Assembly (NCBI GenBank): GCA_019188255.1
Contig: JAETXT010000001.1
Coordinates: 5,580,001 to 5,644,000, forward strand
Direction of reading: 5' to 3'
DNA from: Verticillium longisporum
Taxonomy: Eukaryota > Ascomycota > Sordariomycetes > Glomerellales > Plectosphaerellaceae
Length of the DNA stretch: 64,000 nt
Shown here in pieces: positions 55,187 to 64,000 of this stretch. Made by a program: the position numbers and the translations under genes. The notes beneath the pieces were generated by a model. It made no database searches. It was given only the letters and a program-made list of their open reading frames with translations, and was not told the origin of the DNA. The stretch's first letter is position 1. Each line of letters opens with the position of its first letter.

Positions 55187-56440
55187 TCAGTCTACTATGG
55201 TAGGCTATAGGCCTAGCGGCTGACTTGGTTCGCAGAAATACCAGAAAGCGGGAGGAAGCCGCAATGGAAGAGGGTTGGGATGCAGATACAAACACTTGTT
55301 CGAACTGGTCGGTTTCGGAAGCCGAAGGTGTGAAACGATGGAGATGACCACGCAGGTTGAGTGTTGAGATGACGGTCTTGGATGTTGCAGAGTCGGACAA
55401 ACTCGTCGTGGGTGAAGTAGTGGCAAGAGAACACGGCCCGAACACAACCACCATCTTCTGCCCGCCCCCGCGCTCCCTAAGTATCATGGGACACTGCTAC
55501 TTGGGCCATTGTTCTTCAGTCAACATCAATTATTACATAGTTTGACGTATCTTCCGTCTAGCGAGTCCGGATTCAATCCATACTTGGTAGTATGCATCGG
55601 TGGCCAGGGAAGAAGACCGAGGCAGAGGTTGTACGCCAGACGGATTGAGGAAGTGGGAAAGTGTAAAATGCCTTCAAACGTTAAGATAAGAACAAGATGG
55701 ACTAGGAAAGGCTTTTTGGCGTTTGGTGAGCATCAAGCCAAGGTGATCATGTTCTAGCCATGATGACTGGCGGCCTGGAAGAAGGAGATGGGCGTGGCAG
55801 AAGTAATCATCTTCAGAGCTCTAAGTCCGACTTTCTTCTCTGGTAGTGCAGCAGCTCTTCGTCTGCGCCGCTCGAATTCATTCGGCGGATGCGATCGCGC
55901 AATTTGAGGCCGGCTTCTCTGCCGTCCATACATGTCTGGTCAGAGCATCAGTAACACTAATCCTCATGATCCACTTGTTCTCCGCTTCCGGGATTCGTGA
56001 CGAACACCTTGCCTTTCGAGGTCTCACCGGTCTATTACATCAAGCGTCTGGCTCAGGCAAGACGGCTGCGGCAGCAAGGGCTCAGTTCCCGTGCCAAAGC
56101 ATTTTTACATCCCGAGGTCTCATGCCGCCAGTCCTGAGTACTAGACTCCCGACCTCCCTCCTCTGCTGCTGCCTCTCTCTGTTTTTCTATTTTCCCATCT
56201 TATTGGTTTTGATGTGACCGACCTGGCCACAATGTTGCACTTTCGGCTCGTCCCGGGAGCGATATCGGGCTCGGATGATCCAGCGTCGGCGCCATTGCTC
56301 AACTTAGGGTGATAAATGCCTGATTGCTTCCGAACAGGGATACATTGAGCTATTCCACGACGAGAGAACTCCTCACCTAGACATCCTAGGGAACAACCCA
56401 CTTCTTCACCCATCGCCAACCCTCTGACGCGAAGTACTCC
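55187..56440. other. No gene recognised
   Basis: Short frames on both strands (55205-55545) without motifs. Confidence 0.35.
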
Positions 56441-56889
56441 TTACAACGGCTCCAAGATGAGTGCTTGCTGGCATTGCGGCCGGTACTTCAAAGTTGGGAG
56501 ATCGCTTGCGTGGTGTGGCACTGGAATCATATCCTCGATATCGTTACGAAAAGTCGTGGGCGAACTCAGGTCCTTCAAAGCCCCAATATACTCGAGGAGT
56601 ACCTTGTTGTTCCTCGCCAACTTCTCATGCTCCTTGTTAACCTTCTCGATACGGCTGATGAGGAGTAATGAGTCCTGCAGTGCCTTTTCGTGCCTAGGTC
56701 AGAACGTTAGCCAGCCATTCCCTGTACGGTGAAGTTTAACCTGATGTGGTTCGCAAGTTGACTATTTGCCTGCTGACTCAGCCATCCTCGGCGACAATCT
56801 GTAGGCTTGGCTTACCAGCGCCGTTCAGCTCCAATCTCACGCCCCAAGGCCTCAGTTTCGTCGCATGTCATCTTCGGGCTCATAGCCAT
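56441..56889 (-). CDS. Short coiled-coil (SCOC/DUF2205-like) protein
   Basis: Exons 56889-56816 and 56693-56441 (122-bp intron, GTAAGC..CCTAG) give 108 aa in one frame; the codon for Trp is split by the intron. After MAMSPKMTCDETEALGREIG comes a continuous helix, ALQDSLLLISRIEKVNKEHE then KLARNNKVLLEYIGALKDLS. The ending E..N+.L..+N+.L.EYI..L is that of SCOC-type proteins (Golgi/autophagy adaptor family in animals). A Pro-containing tail follows. An in-frame upstream start is possible. Family assignment is by pattern only. Confidence 0.5.
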
Positions 56890-57960
56890 AAAGCCCTCTA
56901 GTGTATTGGTTACCTCGGCAAGTTCGACAGTGCCCTGTGGAAACAGGGGCTAGAAAAAGCTCTTAACTAATGATCCGAAAGTAGCCCACTCGCTATGCAT
57001 TTACGTTACTTTACTTTACTTTACTTTACTTTATAGAAGATTTTAAAACTGTTAGACAAGGGGGACGTAGTATTGTAGGTATAGGTATATATCGGAGGGA
57101 TGTTGTATAGAGGTAAGGAAGTCGGTAAGAGGTAGGGCTATCGGTACAGCCAGAAGACGGGTTCGGCAGGGCCGTCAAGCGACGAGATAAGGTCTGTCCG
57201 TAAGAGTCGTCGTCCCGGGGCTTGAGGGAGACACGGGGCCGACGCTAGCTATCGTGGGGCTTCGTAGGTCTGCCGTGAGAGTCGTCGGAAGCCGTCGGGA
57301 GTCGTCGAGAGAGGTTACTGGACATAGGTAGTCATAGGGAGGTCGTGGATAGATAAGAGAGATAGCTACGGATAACTTATCGATAGGAGAGATAGAGGAT
57401 AGATAGTGGACGCTTCTAGAGGTATCTAAAGCGTTGAGAATGGAGACTGGTGAAGTAAAAGGCGTTGGAATTGCGTATATAACTGCGTGTCTAACTCTTC
57501 TCTTCCTGACAGGTAAAAATTGGAAACAGACAGAGCCGTACTTGTGACAGACTGGCCCCCAGGTGCATTGTGCGGGGACCCCACGTACTGGTCACCTACA
57601 GCTGCGGGGTAAATCCGGGGCTTACTAAGCAGTAAGCCAATAAAAACCTAGTTGGAGTATTTGTAACTATTGAGCCTGGTTCGTGGCTTTCGAGCCCCCC
57701 TACAAAGGGTAGTTAGTTGAAGGTGTTGATGATATTTGTCCACTGTATTGGGGTATGGTTGTATGGTTGTATCGTGGTATATCCCTTCTAGTATGCATGG
57801 TAATGATGTAAACGGGCCGCAGTGCAGATTCGAACATGGAAGTACATGGAAGCCCATGGTAGCCCAGCGAGCCAGGCTTTTGGAGTCCAGTTGCCACAAG
57901 ATGGCGATGGCCGCCCACCGCGTGATGGCGCCAGCGCAGAGCCAGCTGCGACCTGCCCGC
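56890..57960. other. No gene; possible TE flank
   Basis: Holds a TTTAC repeat and a purine-rich GTCGTCGG/GAGAG region (57120-57420). No frame of note. Confidence 0.3.
57006..57034. repeat. Microsatellite (TTTAC)n
   Basis: Five to six copies of TTTAC. Confidence 0.9.
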
Positions 57961-58160
57961 AAGACGTTGTCTTTTGTGCCGTATGCTGACTGGGATCCAG
58001 ACCAGACATATGATGACTTGCCCCCGTCGTGTCTCTGTTACGTCTTGGAATGGAGTGACTTCAACAACCGAAAAGTGCGGATGCAAACCAAAGAAGGCCT
58101 TTCAGTCGACACGGAAACGCATCGTCTCCCTACCTGCCACCACTCCCTCCAGTCATCGGA
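57961..58160 (+). pseudogene. Fragment of a fungal protein family with WDPDxTYDE motif
   Basis: The frame reads SFVPYADWDPDQTYDDLPPS, then CLCYVLEWSDFNNRKVRMQT. The motif W.PY.+WDPD+TYDE.PP.C.HY.+EWK is shared by a large fungal hypothetical family often seen in TE-rich genomes. Only this short part is left; flanking frames are unrelated. Confidence 0.5.
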
Positions 58161-59704
58161 TGTTCGCGCCAGGGGAAAACCTCATTTCTCGCCGACAATG
58201 GGTGCGCCGATGCAGTTATGGAGTCAGGGAGCGGGTGGGTGACATGGAATAAACAGCCTCCTCATTGCACCAACGGGGCACACCCCCTCCTACTGAGGCG
58301 CTCCAGGCCTGGTCGACCGGGAGGGGCCTTGGTCGAGCCGAAGCATCGGATGTTCGCGCAGTGTCGTCGGATCGTCCTCTTGCTGCACTCGGCCAGCTTG
58401 GACTTTTACCTGTTTGTCAGCGAGCTGCTTTCTATGAGACCATGGGTCACCTCATGCTTGGAGGCGGCGAGATTGGGCGCCACAGTCACTCTGGGAAGCA
58501 ACGTCAGCAAAACTCTGACGGCATGCTCGACTCAGGCACGATGCCGGAATTACCTCCACAAGCTGCTGTCCGACCGCTGGGCCAGCATCTCAACAAACCG
58601 CGCTGCTAGGCTCTATGGATGGCGCCGCAGCTTGCCCGACCGACGGTCACTGTCACTGGGCTAAATGAGACAAATAAGCCAGAGAAGGTTCCTAGGCTAG
58701 TTTCTCACGACGACCATTGAAGGATGTAGAAGCCTAGCGGGGTGCTTGATGGTATGAAGTGTCCTCAGTTGCGGGTTGTCGCATCGGTGCTTTTTCAACA
58801 AGCCTGTCATATCAGCCATGACGGCGTCGCCATTCTGGGTGCTGGACTGAAAAATTCGGCGACTTTACGACAACGGTCAATCGTCCCTGCGATGTCCTCT
58901 TCCCCTTAGGCTCGATCGTGATGGCCCCCAAATAGTGAACAGATGTTGTTGCATAGTAAATGATCCAGGGTTATCTGACAGTTTGCACGGTCTTGCTGCG
59001 TTCCTGGCGCGGGCTTCAATGGGATTATTTTCCCGGAGACTAGGGGCGATCGATGTCACAGGAAGTTGGAACGGATAGATTGACTACTGTGTCTACTCTG
59101 GAGCCGTGACCACGCAGAACTCGGTGTGTGCTGCTCATGTGACACAATCTCTCCATTATCTGGCCATCATTACAAGAGAACCAAGCAATTGCAGCTTCCG
59201 CGCCTTGTTGCCATGCCTGCGACGGGAAAACGGACCGAGGTTGGGCGGGACTGTTTCCGAGTTTAACTGTCACAACACCTATAGCGCGAGCATTCGGTTG
59301 TCTTTTCAATTTCATTGGCCGGAGTTTGAGGACTTTGTACTGCTATGACGGCAGTCAGGCTCTTCGAATTCGCTGGGTCCCTACGCGGTAACTCTTGCAA
59401 CATAGGTAGTGTACTCTGAATCTGATCTACTGTCTACTCCTTGACTGAGTGCGCAGAGATGGCGAGTGCACCTGCGTTCTTTTGGAAAATTGCCTATACT
59501 CATTTACTAGTTCTGCAGCATGGTCTTGAAGTAGGTTGCGGGCGTGACCTTCGGCGCGGCCAGACGCAGGACTTCCTGACTTGTTGTGTAGGACGTGCAT
59601 TTTCCTTCCCAAGTCGTGACTTGGGCAAACCTGAGTGAGCTGATAATGGATTTGGGCTCTGAACTCTGTGCCGCCACATACTCAACCCAGGAAACGTCCT
59701 TGAA
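58161..59704. other. No gene recognised
   Basis: Frames at 58265-58609 and 59040-59348 have no recognisable content. Confidence 0.4.
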
Positions 59705-60367
59705 CTAAACGTTCTTAACCTTGGTGCCAATCTCATGCTTGACGAGATCCGTGATCTGCCGTCCACTAATATTTTCTGGGCCATTCAGAACGTACTCTGC
59801 TTTGCCTTGTCGCGGAACGTCATCTTCCATTAGCAGGTGGGCTGCGGACACTCCAATCTCGATTGGATCAATGAGAACGACAGGTGTGTCCTCCGAGGCG
59901 GTCAAGCTTAAGGCGCCTGTCTTGCCTGTTAAGCCCTTGAACTCAGGCGAGCTTAGCATAGCCTGAACTCTCCAGTGGGCCCTTGCGTAGTAGGCGTTGC
60001 AGTCCGGGCGCACGTTGGTAGCTGTGCAGAGATTCGCAAAACATACTCTAGACCTGATTTGAGCGCACCTAGCCGGAATACTGACTCTTCGGTGAAGTGG
60101 CTGGTCTCGATTGGGACGCGATGAAGGCGCGGACGACGGTGTGTTGGCGAAATCAGTCTGCAGCAATCTCAACCCAAGGTTACTCGATCACATCGACACT
60201 GGGTAGAGCAGCGAGCTTCTGCGCCGGAGTACTGCGAGAGGACCGGGTCAGGGGTATGATCTTGGACTTCGAAAGGAAGTGCTTGACTCGAGGAGCCTGG
60301 ACAAGGCCATGACGACGCCCTGTCCGGTATTGCCCGTCGTACCGACCACAAGAAAATTCGACGGCAT
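59705..60367 (-). pseudogene. NmrA-like NAD(P)-binding protein, inactivated
   Basis: ATG at 60367: MPSNFLVVGTTGNTGQGVVM has the Rossmann GxxGxxG motif. In a shifted frame SKIIPLTRSSRSTPAQKLAA and LPSVDVIE continue to a TAA (60180-60182) and then a TGA (60153-60155), which look like CAA and TGG altered by C-to-T changes. The C-terminal part is well kept: YYARAHWRVQAMLSSPEFKG, VVLIDPIEIGVSAAHLLMED and PENISGRQITDLVKHEIGTK. NmrA-like proteins are redox sensors or reductases. The gene is dead. Confidence 0.7.
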
Positions 60368-61324
60368 GATTGATAATTCTGGAGCTGTTTCGGTTCAGGG
60401 AGAAAGACTCGTTCTGAGAAGGAAGGCTAGGCCGGAGGTTGGGAACTGCGGAAAGACACGAAAAAGTCCGTGCTACTCATCTTTTCCAGCCGGGGATCAA
60501 GGGCGGCAAAGTAAATCTTGCCCATGTCACGCATGCTATCTGCTGCCGTGCCTGTGCGCGGAATCAAGGGAGATCGTGTGTGAGCAGACAGGTGTCAGAA
60601 GAACGTAGCAAAATCATCGAAAGACGAGGAGTCAGGACGCAACTCAATTCAGTAGACGTGGGAACGCGACGGTACCAAGTAAAGTTGGAGCTCCACAGCT
60701 AAGGTGGCCATACCGGTACTGGTTTAGGCCTTCGGGGGCTGAAGGCGGCTTACCTAGACGGCCGAACTGATCATCTCGAAGTCTTTGAAAGCTGGCCAAT
60801 CTCGAGCGAAGAAGCGACGCATTTGGCATACTTCCACGTGCACGGACTATCAGGGTTACCGAAACCTCACCCAGCTTTAGTGCGGCGGTACTTCCACTCT
60901 TGGAGCATATAGTTATGACACCCACTCCTCGTTCGGCCCACACCAGGACAATCTTTGGTGGAACACCGTCACCGGAATCTCATTATCGAGTGTTTTCGCT
61001 AGTGCCAGTGGATCCCGCCGCGACGGGTTAACTAGTGTAAGCGTTACAGAATGTATCCCGAAACAGTGGATGCGAAACCGAGGTAGAGCATCCTTCACGG
61101 TCCCTGCTTGCTCGCTACGGAACAATATGCACCAATTTATAATCAACCTCGCCTGTTCTGCGGAACTGGCGGACTTGGGCGGAGTTTCGATTATAAAATG
61201 ATGCGAGAAGAGACGTGATCATTTGTTATTAACATCTAGACTCGGCAACATACGTCCGCTTTCAACCAAGCACTTCACTCACACCAATCAACATCGCTAT
61301 ATGCACTAGTAAGACATTGTCGTC
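60368..61324. other. Spacer between two NmrA-like genes
   Basis: No gene recognised. Confidence 0.4.
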
Positions 61325-62351
61325 ATGAAGATTGCAGTGATCGGGGCAACCGGTGAGACCGGTACATCTATCATCGATGGTCTTCTTGAACACCCTCACC
61401 CTTTTGTAGGCTCCCTTCAAATATATTCTATAAGCAAATACTAATACATTTAGGAAATCACTGCTTTCACCCGCCCTACCTCCCTGCAAAGCTCCGCGAA
61501 TCAAGCGTTCCGTGCTCGCGGCATCAATGTACAGCCTCTTGACATCACGGGCGACGCCGCCGCCCTCGTCAAGGCCTTTACTGGGATTGAAACCGTCGTT
61601 TCCGCTGTCAACTTCGCGGGCCTACCCTCCGAGCCTGCAATCGCCACTGCTGCAAAAACCGCGGGTGTTGCCCGCTTTGTCCCCTGCTTCTTCGCCACTG
61701 TTGCCCCCCAAAGGGTGTCCTGGCCTTACGCGACATCAAGGAGGACAATCTCAACCACATCAAGAAGCTCTACTTGCCCTACACCGTCCTCGACATCGGC
61801 TGGTGGCAGCAAAATACGCTCCCACTGCTCCCTTCAAAGCGCAACGCCTACGTACATGTCGGCCACCCAAATGTCATCATTGGCACAGGGTCAGTCCGCT
61901 TCGCCAGTACTCATCTGGGTGACGTTGGTCGCCTCCTCGCCCGCGTTATCCTCGATCCTCGTACCCTCAACAAATCTGTTTTCGGCTTCGGCGAGTTAGC
62001 TTCCCAGACCGAAATATACGACCTCTTCGAACGACTGAGCGGTGAGACTATCGAGCGTTCGTACATGGACGAACAAACCGTCGCCGCCAACTTGCAAGAA
62101 ATGCCTAAGTCAGCCTTGGGCACGCCTGACTGGTTCAAGCGCTCACAATTCGAGTATTGGAACACCTGGGGGTGCGCGGTGATAATACTCCTGAGAAGGC
62201 GGCGTACCTGGGCTACCTCGACGCGCGCAAGCTATACCCGGACATGAAGCTACGAACAATTGAGGAGTATATCAAGGAAGTATTGGCGGGGAAGGCAAAG
62301 GAGTACTATGTAGAGATGAAGGCTGCCGTAGCTGCCGGGACTAATTCATAG
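61325..62351 (+). CDS. NmrA-like / isoflavone-reductase-like protein (two frame breaks)
   Basis: Exon 1 61325-61405 (MKIAVIGATGETGTSIIDGL), intron 61406-61453, then EITAFTRPTSLQSSANQAFR, AFTGIETVVSAVNFAGLPSE and VARFVPCFFATVAP. The frame shifts at a run of six C (61704-61709) and continues GVLALRDIKEDNLNHIKKLY, YTVLDIGWWQQNTLPLLPSK and SQFEYWNTWG. It shifts again at five G (62168-62172) to NTPEKAAYLGYLDARKLYPD and ends AAGTNS. In both places one more base restores the expected family sequence. The N-terminal GATGETG binds NAD(P). About 310 aa if read through. Probably intact in reality, or very recently disabled. Confidence 0.75.
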
Positions 62352-64000
62352 TTGGTCTGCGTCAAACATATCTCGTGGCGGGAAATTAATAGTAATCATG
62401 CTACGTCAAATCGATGTGTTTCCTGCTGTGGCGTCTTGTATTGCACTGTGAACGAGGTATCTGGTGATCTGCCCGTGTATATTCTCCGAGGACTGAGGGT
62501 TCAAGCTGATGGAAGGCGACATTTAATTTTGGCGGTGAATGAAAGCGCGCTGGTTAGACCGTGATTAACCAATGATGGGAAAGAAGTGTAAGGTAGCGAG
62601 CTGTGAAGCCGCGACCTGGTGGGCTTGCTGGCGTTGAATACTTTCATTAATTCCCAAGGGATCTTTCCCTCTTCAAGGTGGTTTCAATGAAGATGTAGAA
62701 ATACCACTCCTGTAGACTAAGCAGTGTTTGTTAGCTGGGAGATCTATCGCCAACATGTTGTCGTCCAGATGCGGGATCACCCACCATCCTTAGTAGTTCC
62801 TTCTTGGACTGTAGCCAGGTGCAAATCCCCGAAACAAGTGCCTCATGGATCGCCAGGCCCTATGGGCCATGCCTCATCCGAGGTCCTCCCAGTGTGTCTG
62901 CGCGCCAGAGCGCTCACTCGAGTCGCGGAAGACAGGGAACCAAGCTTGTCCAACCACAGAGGAGTATCTAGTACCGCATCCGCATGCGGGGACTCTGGCG
63001 ATAAATTAGTGCCCCTCTGGGCCAATACCGCGTTCATTACCGATATTAGCTCTGGGGGATCCCCCGAAGTGACGGCACCAGACCGGTAAACCCAATTTCC
63101 ACCCAACCCATTAGGTCATGGCCAAGTTGCAGAAGTCCATATCCTATGGACGCAAGCTACGCTATCCCGAGAATTCTCGTGCACTATCGCAATGACCCCC
63201 TCATATCTTTGGCCCGTGCATCCCAACCTGAGGGAGGACGGAGTTGCTGATCATCACATTTCGCCCCTCTTTCCAACCCATATGCAAAGATAAGTTATCT
63301 GCTCTGTTGCGCCAGCCCTGTTTGCACCTTGAGCGTGAAGAACCCAGTCTGCGGTCATGGGGCGTTCATCGAGGCGAGATGGAGGATCTACAGGGCTGCT
63401 TCATCAAAGGGGGCCCTGACACTTCCCGTCTCTAAAGTTTTTAAGTGGCTCACGTCGCGTCGACGCAGCCCAGGCACTGTGACCAGCTGTCCGCCGGCAG
63501 GGCCGCCGTGGGCCGGTTCGGGTCGGGGGCTGTGTCATATTGCCTGGAGTACATCCTACGCCGCTATAGTCCATCTATGTCATGCCATGATACGCGATGG
63601 CAGCTTTGCTCGCTCGCGACACTCTCCGAGTATGCGAGGTCTAGGCCCGAATTTGACTGCGATTGATTTCGTCTCGCCAGGCTTGGAAATGGGACACAGG
63701 TATAAGGTTCGGCTTGCGTCCGCCAGATGACTACAGACTCGGCTGCTTCGTATGTACTCATCTTGCTTGTGCACAAAGGAATAATCCTCATGATAATGTA
63801 CCCTCTGGTGTGTTGCAACGTGCCCGTATTAAATGGGGGCCGTGAATCCTTCGTTCAAAAGCACGGATCTGTGAAGGTACTGATCGTTAGTGATGACTTT
63901 GATGAACCGCAGGACGTAGCTGTCCCATTTACACCCGAATAAAATCAGCAAAGGGCTGTCGTCCTCTCTAATAGGGAGACACTGGTCTTGGGCGGTCATC
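62352..64000. other. No confident gene
   Basis: Frames at 62724-63089, 62843-63106 (minus), 63244-63435 and 63329-63730 show no recognisable domains. The left 250 bp are the 3' region of the NmrA-like gene. Confidence 0.4.

Noticed and set aside
57120..57620. Possible LTR of a Gypsy-type element
   Set aside because: Sequence looks repeat-like, but no second LTR or coding domain is in the window.
1..64000. Starship captain (DUF3435 tyrosine recombinase)
   Set aside because: NLR and patatin genes made this worth looking for, but no such recombinase was found in the translated frames.

Overview
This window looks like a transposon-rich accessory or subtelomere-like compartment of a filamentous ascomycete (Pezizomycotina, most likely a Sordariomycete). 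The evidence is short spliceosomal introns (about 45-120 bp, GT..AG, with CTAAC/CTGAC-like branch sites), a six-exon beta-tubulin gene, fungal STAND/NLR genes of the patatin-NB-ARC-TPR and HET-E (NACHT-WD40) kinds, Zn2Cys6 regulators, and C-to-T type nonsense mutations resembling repeat-induced point mutation (RIP). There are no operons, and I saw no rRNA, convincing tRNA or CRISPR.

Layout. 0-2.5 kb: start of an ATP-dependent DNA-ligase-like gene and a T5orf172-domain gene. 3-11.5 kb: hAT relic, an Hsp70 fragment head-to-head with a Mutator-like (MULE) transposase, and TE-associated ORFs. 12-12.7 kb: a secreted, probably Kex2-processed, cationic six-cysteine peptide. 13.5-14.75 kb: a large foldback element with two smaller foldback elements nested inside it. 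15.5-18.5 kb: HET-E fragment, then a LINE fragment interrupted by a TIR element at a TA site. 18.5-32.4 kb: Zn2Cys6 factor, beta-tubulin paralogue, second HET-E relic, endosulfine (Igo1-like), a C2H2 protein, and a LaeA-like methyltransferase with frame breaks. 32.7-43.7 kb: second LINE fragment, SAM+HMG-box regulator, 2EXR and kinase-like relics, a RIP-damaged Fot/pogo-like element, and decayed ORFs. 44.8-55.2 kb: a membrane-anchored small protein, a kinase C-lobe, then a hybrid histidine kinase and a patatin-NB-ARC-TPR NLR in divergent orientation around an 8-bp tandem repeat. 56.4-62.4 kb: a short coiled-coil (SCOC-like) gene and two NmrA-like genes, one dead.

Two kinds of damage recur. 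One is nonsense by C-to-T/G-to-A change (TGG to TAG/TGA, CAG/CAA to TAG/TAA), seen in the Fot element, NLR, kinase relic and one NmrA gene. The other is single-base frame breaks, several in homopolymer runs, in otherwise well-conserved genes (histidine kinase, intact-looking NmrA, HMG protein, methyltransferase, possibly beta-tubulin). The second class may be assembly error rather than biology and should be settled before any of these genes is called dead.

The most interesting points are the NLR that has lost the patatin nucleophile elbow, the foldback nest whose termini match the Fot-like element 25 kb away, the LINE reading frame that is restored when the TIR element is removed, and the cationic secreted peptide. 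All exon models and family names come from reading the sequence by eye; none was checked by a search.
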